This document shows, in pieces, positions 43,726-51,132 of a stretch of DNA of 51,132 nucleotides. The stretch comes from an uncultured Mediterraneibacter sp. (GTDB lineage: Bacteria > Bacillota > Clostridia > Lachnospirales > Lachnospiraceae). Position 1 is the stretch's first letter; every line of letters begins with the position of its first letter. The stretch spans positions 1-51,132 of the forward strand of contig CALWLJ010000024.1 of the NCBI GenBank assembly GCA_944381495.1. Direction: 5' to 3'. Below the pieces are notes generated by a model. That model was given only the letters and a program-made list of their open reading frames with translations. It was not told the origin of the DNA and did no database searches. The translations under genes and the position numbers were made by a program.

Positions 43726-43923
43726 TCAGCCTCCTCCTACAAAACTTACGATCTCCAGCACATCTCCGCTGTGGAGCAGTGTTTCGGCATACCGGCTTTT
43801 CGGAACGATACCGCCGTTTTTCTCCACTGCGATACGGCCGGTCTGATACCCTTCCCTCTCCAGGAAATCCTGGAGTATGATCTCCTTTTCCAGTTGTCTA
43901 TCTTCTCCGTTGACCCGGATCAT
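43726..43923 (-). CDS. thiS: Sulfur carrier protein ThiS
   Basis: This 65-residue ubiquitin-like protein carries sulfur as a thiocarboxylate on its C-terminal Gly-Gly (here ...SFVGGG). The N-terminus MIRVNGED is typical. The ATG at 43923 has AAAGGAGG at correct spacing; an upstream in-frame ATG at 44004 lies in the leader terminator and is not used. It is the first gene of the thiazole operon. Confidence 0.95.
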   Translation of the reverse strand: MIRVNGEDRQLEKEIILQDFLEREGYQTGRIAVEKNGGIVPKSRYAETLLHSGDVLEIVSFVGGG

Positions 43924-44002
43924 AGCATCCTCCTTTCCGGAATTACAGAACCCAGTTCCACACTGTCCTGCAAAGACAGAAGAACATAGTTTCCATCGGA
44001 AC

Positions 44003-44092
44003 AAAAAAAGAGTTCACAAAGAAATACACCCGTGGTGGTGCACCCCTTCCTGAACTCGTGTTCACTCTATCTTTTTCCGTATTTATTTCCAG
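44003..44092 (-). promoter_or_regulatory. Candidate HMP-PP riboswitch (thiS motif) with embedded terminator
   Basis: The leader of thiS is only about 90 bases long and ends in an intrinsic terminator: GAGTTCA (44010-44016) with TGAACTC (44051-44057), then seven Us on the minus strand. The stem encloses a GC-rich core (GGGGTGCACCACC-ACGGGTG). A known small riboswitch class, the thiS motif that senses the thiamine precursor HMP-PP, has an aptamer embedded in just such a terminator before thiS. The TPP riboswitch signature CUGAGA is absent. An alternative hairpin TGAAC-ACGA-GTTCA could act as anti-terminator. The class assignment rests on position and architecture, not on a covariance search. 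Confidence 0.65.
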
Positions 44093-44097
44093 TAATC

Positions 44098-44125
44098 AGT
44101 ATACCATCTTCCCGTCAGATGTCAA
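44098..44125 (-). promoter_or_regulatory. Promoter of the thiSFGH operon
   Basis: TTGACA (44120-44125, minus) and TATACT (44098-44103) with 16-base spacing place the start near 44091. Confidence 0.8.
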
Positions 44126-44140
44126 TCCGTTTTCTCTTCC

Positions 44141-44169
44141 TTGTGTTCAGGAAATGTCTGTGCTAGAAT
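44141..44169 (+). promoter_or_regulatory. Promoter of the DUF975/CmpB gene
   Basis: TTGTGT (44141-44146) and TAGAAT (44164-44169) are spaced by 17 bases, about 80 bases before the gene. Confidence 0.65.
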
Positions 44170-44251
44170 GAAACCACCTCAGTTTTGAAGGTATCAATAC
44201 AAAGGAAAGAGAGAACCGGACGCCTTATCTGACGCGGCCGGAAAGGAGACA

Positions 44252-46096
44252 ATGTTAACAAGAAAAGAAATGAAAAAGCAGGGAAAACGTTCCCTGAAAC
44301 AGCACTATCTGATCTTCGTGGCGGCCTGCCTGATCGCATCCTTCCTCGGATCGGAATTCAAAAGTTCCCTGAACTTTTCGTCCATGCAGACATATGAACA
44401 GATCAGGGAAGATCCATCCGGAAACATAGAATATTCTGTCAGCTCCCCCGGATGGGCGGTAAGCTGGGACGACGTCCTGATGCAGATCGCAGACGAGAAT
44501 ACCGAGGCAGGGCGTGAACTGTCCGACCAGCTCCGGCAGGACGCTATCGAGAAAGCCCAACAAGGTAATCCTATGTTCGGCCGGACCAGAGGGGTACTGT
44601 CTGATGTGGTCAACCAGATCACATCCGGCTCCATCATAGTCACTGCAGTAGCAGCCATCGGCTCTATTACCGGATCGGACAGCCTGGGAATCGTTATTCT
44701 GATCCTGTGCAGTGTGATCGTTTATTTCCTGTTCTGGTTCCTGATCAAAAATCTGTTTCCCGTTGTGGTACGAAGGATCTTTCTGGAGGGGCTGACATAT
44801 TCTCAGGTCACACCCCAGAGATTTATCTTCCTGCTGCGGGTGAAAAAGTGGCTGAAAGCATCCTGGTCCATGCTTGTGTCTTCCTTTTTCTACACATTAT
44901 GGAGCCTGACTATTGTGGGAGCGCTCATCAAGCGGTACTCTTACTTCCTCGTCCCCTATATCGTGGCGGAGAATCCGGACATAGGGGCATGCCAGGCCGT
45001 AACTCTGTCCCGGAAAATGATGAAGGGACACAAATGGGAATGCTTCATATTTGAGCTGTCCTTTCTCGGCTGGTCCATCCTGGGCTCCTTAACGCTGGGT
45101 ATCTTCAATATATTTTTTACCAATCCGTACAAAACGGCGGCGTTTACACAATATTACGAACAGCTTCGGGCTCTTGCCCGTGAAAAAAAGATACCCGGTT
45201 CCGAAATGCTGTATGACTGGTACCTCTATGAGAAACCGGATCCGGAGATCCTGAGAAAAAAATACTCCGATGTGTACGCAATCACACAGCAGCCGCCGGA
45301 TCCTGACGGAGACCTGACCGGCTGGAGAGGATTCCTGGCAAGGAACCTGGGTCTGCTGCTCTTCAGCCGACAGGAAGAGAAAGAATACGAGCGCAGACAG
45401 GCGGAGCATGTACGAATCCACGCCCTGATCGACGATATGGAGGGGCTGGCATATCCGGTACGCTTTTACCCGATACCGGAGGAAAACAAACGGAAGCTGG
45501 TACAGTCGCTGAACTATATGCGACATTATACGATCTGGTCATTGATCGTCATCTTCCTGGGACTGGCATTCTTCGGCTGGGTATGGGAAGTCAGCCTGCA
45601 TCTGATCACCGACGGAGAGTTTGTAAACCGGGGAGCGCTGTACGGCCCCTGGCTGCCTATCTACGGCACAGGATCCATCCTGATCCTGACGCTGCTGACC
45701 AGGCTGAGGAGGAACCCGGTACTGGAGTTCACAGCGACCATCGTTGTGTGCGGCTTCCTCGAGTATATGACCTCCGTATTCATGGAATTTACTTCCGGCG
45801 GACTGAAATGGTGGGATTACAGCGGATATTTCCTGAACCTGAACGGACGGATCTGTGCGGAAGGACTGCTTGTATTCGGAATAGGCGGGATCGCGGTGGT
45901 ATATGTCATCGCCCCCATTATCGACAATGCTTTGATGGCTCTGAACGAGAAAATCCTCCGGGTGGTCTGCATCGCACTGATGGCTGTATTTCTCGTGGAC
46001 TTTGCCTATTCTCAGGTTCACCCGAATGCCGGGGAAGGCATCACAGATTATAAGGCAGAGGCGGAGGGACAGATCGGCGGATCCGGCATCTGCTGA
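44252..46096 (+). CDS. DUF975 and CmpB-type (ABC_trans_CmpB) fusion membrane protein
   Basis: The protein has 614 residues. The first half is DUF975: a KKQGKRSLKQHYLIFVAACLIA start and several helices including ALIKRYSYFLVPYIVAENPDI, the family core. A cytoplasmic, charged middle (about residues 320-420) leads to a second membrane domain like the putative ABC permease CmpB (YGPWLPIYGTGSILIL; FLEYMTSVFMEFTSGGLKWWDYSGYFLNLNGRIC). Neither domain has a known transport substrate. Both often occur as separate proteins. The ribosome site AAAGGAGA precedes the ATG. The gene is single and divergent from the thiamine operon. Confidence 0.82.
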   Translation: MLTRKEMKKQGKRSLKQHYLIFVAACLIASFLGSEFKSSLNFSSMQTYEQIREDPSGNIEYSVSSPGWAVSWDDVLMQIADENTEAGRELSDQLRQDAIEKAQQGNPMFGRTRGVLSDVVNQITSGSIIVTAVAAIGSITGSDSLGIVILILCSVIVYFLFWFLIKNLFPVVVRRIFLEGLTYSQVTPQRFIFLLRVKKWLKASWSMLVSSFFYTLWSLTIVGALIKRYSYFLVPYIVAENPDIGACQAVTLSRKMMKGHKWECFIFELSFLGWSILGSLTLGIFNIFFTNPYKTAAFTQYYEQLRALAREKKIPGSEMLYDWYLYEKPDPEILRKKYSDVYAITQQPPDPDGDLTGWRGFLARNLGLLLFSRQEEKEYERRQAEHVRIHALIDDMEGLAYPVRFYPIPEENKRKLVQSLNYMRHYTIWSLIVIFLGLAFFGWVWEVSLHLITDGEFVNRGALYGPWLPIYGTGSILILTLLTRLRRNPVLEFTATIVVCGFLEYMTSVFMEFTSGGLKWWDYSGYFLNLNGRICAEGLLVFGIGGIAVVYVIAPIIDNALMALNEKILRVVCIALMAVFLVDFAYSQVHPNAGEGITDYKAEAEGQIGGSGIC

Positions 46097-46122
46097 GATC
46101 TCAGACTTAATACCTATACACG

Positions 46123-46160
46123 CTTGGGGGGTACCGTAAACTCGGTACCCCCCAAGTTTT
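46123..46160 (+). terminator. Terminator after the DUF975/CmpB gene
   Basis: CTTGGGGGGTACC (46123-46135) and GGTACCCCCCAAG (46144-46156) form a perfect 13-bp stem followed by TTTT. Confidence 0.93.
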
Positions 46161-46222
46161 CATAATCCCCCGTAAAGATCCGAAAGGAGATGGTGAAAAT
46201 TCTATGAAAAATCCGTCTCGGG

Positions 46223-46252
46223 TTGACAAACCTTTCTCCCCTATGCTATTTT
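46223..46252 (+). promoter_or_regulatory. Promoter of the mgtA leader
   Basis: TTGACA (46223-46228) and TATTTT (46247-46252) with 18-base spacing lie just before the riboswitch. Confidence 0.65.
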
Positions 46253-46261
46253 GAAATTGTT

Positions 46262-46405
46262 CGGTAGGTAAGGCTACTGCAGGGATATGGACTGTTGCCG
46301 CGAAATAGTGGAGACACTATGAGCTGGTTTGAACAGGATACATCGAACGCAAGGTGTATCATAATACAGTTTCACCGCCCTGCAAAGCTAAAGCTCAGAC
46401 GAATG
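46262..46405 (+). ncRNA. M-box (ykoK) magnesium riboswitch
   Basis: The conserved M-box elements occur in order: GGTAGGTAAGGCTAC, GGATATGGACTGTTGCCG, a variable hairpin, a second hairpin with GGATACATCGAACGC, then CCGCCCTGCAAAGCTAAAG and CTCAGACGAATG. High Mg2+ folds the aptamer and favours the terminator that follows. The downstream gene is a Mg2+ transporter, which agrees with this class. Confidence 0.93.
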
Positions 46406-46422
46406 TACAACAGGGTTATTTT

Positions 46423-46455
46423 CCCGTATGTTCTATCCGGACATACGGGTTTTTT
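46423..46455 (+). terminator. Expression-platform terminator of the M-box
   Basis: CCCGTATGT (46423-46431) pairs with ACATACGGG (46441-46449), followed by TTTTTT. Confidence 0.93.
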
Positions 46456-46483
46456 ATTTTACAGGAAAGGCAGGTGAGGCATC

Positions 46484-46654
46484 ATGGAACATGGACGAAG
46501 TCACAGTCAAAACCATTCTTTTATTTTAAACAAAAGTAACTGCAGTCTGATCACAGAACGACGGGCAGGATACCAATACTGCCAGGGTAAAGATGCACTC
46601 TTCTGCATAGTTTTACCGGAGTGTTCATCCACGGTTTCTGCTCCGGGAGCATAA
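46484..46654 (+). CDS. 56-codon ORF in the mgtA leader
   Basis: The ATG at 46484 has GCAGGTGAGGC in front and the frame runs 56 codons to a TAA. The product starts MEHGRSHSQNHSF and contains four cysteines (SNCSL, YQYCQG, LFCIV, PECSS); I recognise no family. It lies between the M-box terminator and a second terminator before mgtA, the place where a leader peptide would act. It has no Pro or Mg-sensing signature like Salmonella MgtL. It may be spurious. Confidence 0.4.
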   Translation: MEHGRSHSQNHSFILNKSNCSLITERRAGYQYCQGKDALFCIVLPECSSTVSAPGA

Positions 46655-46700
46655 GCCGGTTCCGGATTTCAGCTCTTTCGCATATTTCTTTTCCTGATCA

Positions 46701-46738
46701 ACCGTCGTTTTGCAGAGATTTACGGGCGACGGTCTTTT
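46701..46738 (+). terminator. Second terminator in the mgtA leader
   Basis: ACCGTCG (46701-46707) and CGACGGT (46727-46733) are followed by CTTTTT. The hairpin stands 32 bases before the mgtA start, so any transcript that escapes the M-box must also pass it. Confidence 0.65.
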
Positions 46739-46770
46739 TGCGCCCATTTTGAGATAGGAGGGACAGGACA

Positions 46771-49485
46771 ATGAAGAAAATGCTGAAAGAAATGAACAGA
46801 AAAATCTCTATGCCCGTTATGGGCAACGGCTCTGCCAGAAACAATGAGATCCAGGAAAGACTGTATCATGCGGCATCCTGCACGGAAGAGGAATTATGGG
46901 CAAAATACAAGACCTCTCCGGCCGGACTGGATACCGCCGGAGCAGAGGAATCCAGGGAACAATACGGAGAAAATATTCTCACCTACGGAAAGAAAAATCC
47001 TCTTGTCAAACGGCTCATCGCTGCTTTTATCAACCCTTTTACTGTGGTACTGCTGGCGCTGGCAGTGATCTCGGTTTTTACAGACATCATACTTGCAGAA
47101 CCGGGAGATGAAAATTACGCTACAGTGAGCATTATAACCGTAATGGTCATGTTCTCCGGCATTCTCCGCTTCGTACAGGAGACACGCAGCGGAAATGTAG
47201 CGGCAAAGCTGCTGGGCATGATCCACACGACAGCCTGCGTCATGCGGTCCGGCGTGCAGTCGGAGATTCCCATGGATGAGATCGTGGTCGGAGATATAGT
47301 GTATCTGTCCGCCGGAGATATGATCCCTGCAGATATGAGGATCGTCAGCGCAAAGGATCTGTTTATCAGCCAGTCTGCTCTGACCGGAGAGAGCGAACCA
47401 GTAGAGAAGTGGGGCGAAGCAGACAACGGAAATAACGCTCTCACAGATATGAGAAATCTGGCCTTTATGGGGAGCAATGTGATCAGCGGAAGCGCCAGAG
47501 GCATTGTGATCGCAGTGGGGAACGACACCATGCTTGGCTCAATGGCAAAGACGCTGAACGAAAAGCCGCCGAAGACAACTTTTGAAAAAGGAGTAAACTC
47601 TGTCTCCTGGGTTCTGATCCGTTTCATGCTGATCATGGTTCCTATCGTACTTTTTGTCAACGGATTTACAAAAGGTGACTGGATGCAGGCGGCGCTGTTC
47701 GCGATCTCCATCGCAGTCGGTTTGACACCTGAGATGCTCCCCATGATCGTGACTACCTCCCTGGCAAAGGGCGCCATGGCCATGAGCAGGAAAAAGGTGA
47801 TCATCAAAGACCTGAATTCCATCCAGAATCTCGGTTCCATCGACATTCTCTGCACAGATAAAACAGGAACACTGACGCAGGATAAGGTAATACTGGAATA
47901 TCATCTGAATGTGGACGGAGAAGAGGACGATCGTGTCCTCCGCCATGCCTTTCTCAACAGCTGGTTCCAGACAGGGCTGAAAAACCTGATCGATATCGCA
48001 GTAATCTCGAAGCAGGAGGAACTGGGATCTGATCAGCTGATCAGCAGATACACAAAGGTAGATGAGATCCCCTTCGACTTCGAGCGCCGCAGAATGAGCG
48101 TGGTGGTCAGGGATACAGCCAGCAAGACCCAGCTTGTCACCAAGGGCGCAGTAGAAGAGATGCTGAAATGCTGCAGTTATGCAGAATGCGGCGGAGAGAT
48201 CCGTCCACTGACAGACCAGGTCCGCCGCCTTGTCCTTACGAAGTCCGATGAATTGAACGAAAAGGGAATGAGGGTAATCGCCGTCGCCCAGAAGACTGAT
48301 CCTTCTCCCGTGGGACAGTTTTCCGTCGAGGATGAAAGCGACATGGTGCTGATCGGATTTCTTGCGTTTCTGGATCCGCCGAAGGCTACCACAAAGGCTG
48401 CCATTCAGGCACTCCGCGAATATGGGGTGGACGTAAAGATCCTGACCGGCGACAACGAAAAGGTTACCTGCGCCATCTGCCGGCAGGTAGGCCTGCGGGC
48501 AGACCGGATCCTTCTGGGCAGCAATCTGGATAAGATGAATGACCAGGAGCTTGGCAGCGCGGCAGAGGATATCACTGTATTTGCCAAGCTGTCACCGTCA
48601 CAGAAAGCCCGCATCATCCGTGTACTGAGAGAAAACGGGCACAGCACAGGCTACATGGGAGATGGGATCAATGACGCGGCAGCCATGAAGGCCTCTGACG
48701 TAGGCATCTCCGTTGACACAGCGGTAGATATCGCCAAGGAATCCGCATCTGTTATTCTTCTTGAAAAGGACCTGACGGTGCTGGAACAGGGAGTCATCGA
48801 AGGCAGGAAAACTTATGCCAACATGATCAAATACATCAAGATGACTGCATCCTCCAACTTCGGAAATATGTTTTCCGTACTGGCGGCAAGCGCTTTTCTC
48901 CCCTTCCTCCCCATGGCCTCGCTGCACCTGATCCTGCTGAACCTAATCTACGATATCTCCTGCACCGCCATTTCCTGGGATCATGTAGACAGCAGCTATC
49001 TCAAAGTTCCCCGGAAATGGGACGCATCGGGAATCGGGCGCTTTATGCTATGGATCGGCCCCACCAGTTCAATCTTTGACATTGCAACATATCTGCTGAT
49101 GTATTTTGTGATCTGCCCCATGTTTACCGGCGGTATGCTGTATCCCCAGATCACGGATCCGGCGGCGCAGGCGCTGTACACCGCACTGTTCCAGACCGGC
49201 TGGTTTGTGGAGTCCATGTGGAGCCAGACACTGGTCATCCATATGATCCGCACGCCGAAAATCCCATTTATACAAAGCAGGGCATCCGCCTCTGTCACGC
49301 TGTTCTCTCTTATAGGCATCGCCGCGGTGACAGTCATCCCGTTTACGCCGCTTGGCACCGCACTGGAACTGACCGCTCTTCCGGCACTGTATTTCGTATG
49401 GCTGGCAGGGATCCTGCTGGGGTATATGGTTCTTGTGACTGCAGTGAAGAATATCTATATCCGCAGGTATGGGGAGTGGCTGTGA
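46771..49485 (+). CDS. mgtA: Magnesium-translocating P-type ATPase
   Basis: This 904-residue P3B-type ATPase imports Mg2+. It has the actuator motif LTGESEPV, the phosphorylated Asp in CTDKTGTLT (about Asp-363), the hinge [22 protein letters not shown] and ten predicted membrane helices. The C-terminal half has the [16 protein letters not shown] signature of MgtA/MgtB proteins. The ribosome site GATAGGAGGGAC precedes the ATG. Expression should rise at low Mg2+ through the M-box, possibly with a second control at the leader ORF and terminator. Confidence 0.96.
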   Translation: MKKMLKEMNRKISMPVMGNGSARNNEIQERLYHAASCTEEELWAKYKTSPAGLDTAGAEESREQYGENILTYGKKNPLVKRLIAAFINPFTVVLLALAVISVFTDIILAEPGDENYATVSIITVMVMFSGILRFVQETRSGNVAAKLLGMIHTTACVMRSGVQSEIPMDEIVVGDIVYLSAGDMIPADMRIVSAKDLFISQSALTGESEPVEKWGEADNGNNALTDMRNLAFMGSNVISGSARGIVIAVGNDTMLGSMAKTLNEKPPKTTFEKGVNSVSWVLIRFMLIMVPIVLFVNGFTKGDWMQAALFAISIAVGLTPEMLPMIVTTSLAKGAMAMSRKKVIIKDLNSIQNLGSIDILCTDKTGTLTQDKVILEYHLNVDGEEDDRVLRHAFLNSWFQTGLKNLIDIAVISKQEELGSDQLISRYTKVDEIPFDFERRRMSVVVRDTASKTQLVTKGAVEEMLKCCSYAECGGEIRPLTDQVRRLVLTKSDELNEKGMRVIAVAQKTDPSPVGQFSVEDESDMVLIGFLAFLDPPKATTKAAIQALREYGVDVKILTGDNEKVTCAICRQVGLRADRILLGSNLDKMNDQELGSAAEDITVFAKLSPSQKARIIRVLRENGHSTGYMGDGINDAAAMKASDVGISVDTAVDIAKESASVILLEKDLTVLEQGVIEGRKTYANMIKYIKMTASSNFGNMFSVLAASAFLPFLPMASLHLILLNLIYDISCTAISWDHVDSSYLKVPRKWDASGIGRFMLWIGPTSSIFDIATYLLMYFVICPMFTGGMLYPQITDPAAQALYTALFQTGWFVESMWSQTLVIHMIRTPKIPFIQSRASASVTLFSLIGIAAVTVIPFTPLGTALELTALPALYFVWLAGILLGYMVLVTAVKNIYIRRYGEWL

Positions 49486-49534
49486 TGGGATGAGATAAAT
49501 CCGCAGCACACTATAAACCCCATACAAAAAGCAA

Positions 49535-49586
49535 AACAGCAGCCGGGAAATCTCACTTATGAAACACATATTTCCCGGCTGCTGTT
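49535..49586. terminator. Bidirectional terminator between mgtA and the alarmone synthetase
   Basis: AACAGCAGCCGGGAAAT (49535-49551) is perfectly inverted at 49570-49586 with T-rich flanks on both strands. Confidence 0.92.
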
Positions 49587-49620
49587 CTGTTTTTCTACCT
49601 AAAAAATAATAAGAAAGCTC

Positions 49621-50367
49621 TCAGATCAGATTGATATTTATCTTTTTCAGCTTTTCATACAACGTTTCCACATCCGTCGTTTCTTCCTTAATGCTGTCCA
49701 TCTCGATCCGGATCTCCTGCATCGTCTCATCCACATGTGCGATCTCTTCTGCGCAGTCCTTGAGGCGGGCGATCACTTTCTCCGCATGCTCCACATTTTT
49801 CTTATACTTAATCTGGTGCTCCAGACTGGCCCAGAAATCCATGGCGATGGTACGGATCTGAACCTCCGCCTTTACCTCTTTTACCGATTCCGCGAAAAAA
49901 ATAGGAACACTGACGATCAGATGAAGACTTCGATATCCGTTGGGCTTTGGATTGCTGATATAATCCTTCCTTTTGATCAGCTTAATATCATCCTGTTTCG
50001 TCAGGGCGTCCGCCAGAAGATAGATATCGTCGATATAGGAGCAGATCACCCGGATTCCGGCAATGTCATTGAGATGATATTCAATATTTTCCCGTGTGGG
50101 CGGAACTCCGAGTCTTGCCATCTTTTCCAGAATGCTGGTCTGGCTCTTCAGCCGTGTCTGGATGGAGCTGATAGGGTTTCTTTTATATCTTACTTCAAAT
50201 TCCGTGTCAAGGACCTCGAACTTCGTATTGATCTCCTTGATCGCACAGGCATAGTTCATCATCAGTTCCTTATAGTCCAGCACGCTGTCAAGCAGATCCA
50301 TCGCCTGTCCCATGAGCATGTTTCTGCCCGCGCCCCGTACCATCTCCGGCAAGTTTTCTCTTTCCAT
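49621..50367 (-). CDS. Small alarmone synthetase ((p)ppGpp synthetase, RelP/RelQ type)
   Basis: The 248-residue protein contains only the RelA/SpoT synthetase fold with no hydrolase, TGS or ACT domain. The key motifs are present: RLKSQTSILEKM (ATP side), DIAGIRVICSY, SNPKPNGYRSLH (G-loop with the stacking Tyr), and EVQIRTIAMDFWASLEHQIKYK. It makes ppGpp or pppGpp from GTP or GDP and ATP under wall or other stress. The C-terminal helices that build tetramers follow. It is a single gene. Confidence 0.93.
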   Translation of the reverse strand: MERENLPEMVRGAGRNMLMGQAMDLLDSVLDYKELMMNYACAIKEINTKFEVLDTEFEVRYKRNPISSIQTRLKSQTSILEKMARLGVPPTRENIEYHLNDIAGIRVICSYIDDIYLLADALTKQDDIKLIKRKDYISNPKPNGYRSLHLIVSVPIFFAESVKEVKAEVQIRTIAMDFWASLEHQIKYKKNVEHAEKVIARLKDCAEEIAHVDETMQEIRIEMDSIKEETTDVETLYEKLKKININLI

Positions 50368-50424
50368 TTCTTCCTCCGTTCCGGCGGCCTGTCCGCTGCC
50401 CGATTTTATCCTGTTAATAATCTA

Positions 50425-50453
50425 ATTGTAGCGAACAACCACAGTCACATCAA
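50425..50453 (-). promoter_or_regulatory. Promoter of the alarmone synthetase gene
   Basis: TTGATG (50448-50453, minus) and TACAAT (50425-50430) are spaced by exactly 17 bases. Confidence 0.65.
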
Positions 50454-50678
50454 TAAATATAGTCTAAAAATTTATAAAGTTTGTTGATAGTGCTTATTTT
50501 TGCACATGTATTATTGTGTTTATGAAAGGAATATGCTATCGTAATGCCACCAAAACAATCTAAGTCAAGCTGATCATATTAACCAGTCAGGATTCTCTGG
50601 GCCTTTCCGTCCAAAATTCTACACGATCAGGATAATGAACACAAAGACCGCTTTTTCCGAAAAAGAGAACGTGGTAAG

Positions 50679-51132
50679 ATGAAGGAGGCTTATTTCCAGT
50701 TCTGGCCCAACCGGATCCTGTTTTATCTGAGCAAGACCTATACAGGGCAGATCAGGACAGGCGAGGACTATGACGCATTAAAGAAATGCATCCATGTCAG
50801 CATTCTGGACTTCATCCATTTCCCGAAGGATAAGAGATGTTACCGCAAAATCACGCTGTGCGATACTGAGACCGGAGAACAGTATACGGACCTTCTGGAA
50901 ATCCACATTCTGGAGCTGAAAAAGCTGAGTGCGGACGAGAAAAAGCGTCTGGAGTACGAGGCCCGTGAGAGAGCTATGCTGGATTATAATACCCAGATAA
51001 AAAGCGCACGAAATGAAGGCAGGGCTGAAGGAGAGCAGGATCCAGGTATCATGCGAAGAGGTAGTGTAAAAAACTTTGTGGCTTTGGTAAAAAATGGCTC
51101 CTTTTTGGTAAGAATTACAGATATGACAATTC
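50679..51132 (+). pseudogene. Rpn-family transposase/nuclease fragment (5'-truncated, runs off the window)
   Basis: The frame is open from the ATG at 50679 to the last base. It encodes the middle and C-terminal half of an Rpn (PD-(D/E)XK) recombination-promoting nuclease: FWPNRILFYLSKTYTGQI, a GEDYDALKKCIHVSILDF core, LLEIHILELKKL and IKSARNEGRAEGE. The expected N-terminal 120 residues with the catalytic acids are absent. In frame upstream, from an ATG at 50544, there are a short start, two stop codons and then NEHKDRFFRK, which may be remains of the beginning. After GEGEQ the sequence departs from the family, so the 3' part may be rearranged too. The promoter of the neighbouring minus-strand gene lies to its left. 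Confidence 0.6.

Noticed and set aside
43924-44125. TPP riboswitch or T-box before thiS
   Set aside because: Neither CUGAGA nor the ACCUGA element of TPP switches is present, and the T-box AGGGUGG-ACCGCG element is absent. The leader is too short for a T-box.

Overview
The window looks like chromosomal DNA of a spore-forming, Gram-positive gut anaerobe of the Lachnospiraceae/Clostridia type. The reasons are spoIIID, strong AGGAGG-like ribosome sites, sigma-A promoters (TTGACA-17-TATAAT), DUF975 and DUF1002 proteins, a terminator-embedded thiS leader, an M-box before mgtA, and GC near 50 percent. I see no rRNA, tRNA or CRISPR array. Species cannot be fixed from this sequence alone.

Layout. 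Positions 1-386 hold the 3' end of a tyrosine recombinase that abuts the 3' end of guaA, so the left edge is probably the end of an integrated element. From 387 to 7437 lie guaA, an HPr-like protein without the active-site histidine, an orphan YesN-type regulator after an anion-transporter-like gene, spoIIID, and a secreted DUF1002 protein with a long acidic tail.

From 7523 to 19650 is a glucan locus. A solute-binding protein, two permeases and a domain-swapped GH3 glucosidase read leftward. Two GH94-type phosphorylases read rightward, and an AraC regulator follows on the minus strand. The divergent promoters share a 15-bp inverted repeat. Imported oligosaccharides would be cut by phosphorolysis and hydrolysis in the cytoplasm. 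Next come a membrane pyrophosphatase, glgB, and a 1087-residue TPR/acidic/AAA protein with seven 11-residue repeats and a degenerate Walker B motif.

From 27762 to 35301 there is first a cryptic leftward unit with a near-consensus promoter, a 27-codon ORF and a terminator but no long ORF. It is followed by a two-component system whose response regulator is cut by an in-frame TAG. Divergent to that system is a complete YfhO/GtrA/CsbB-type surface glycosylation operon.

From 35304 to 40249 is a trehalose module: a TreR-type repressor, a trehalose EIIBCA and a phosphotrehalase, with repressor palindromes inside the promoter. From 40342 to 44125 is a thiSFGH plus tenI-like operon under a leader that fits the HMP-PP (thiS motif) riboswitch. 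Then come a DUF975-CmpB fusion, mgtA behind an M-box, a small ORF and a second terminator, a small alarmone synthetase, and a decayed Rpn-family transposase fragment at the right edge.

The observations most worth a second look are the cryptic transcription unit at 27762-28576, the nonsense codon in the response regulator, the composite mgtA leader, the degenerate AAA protein, and the shared dyad of the glucan locus.
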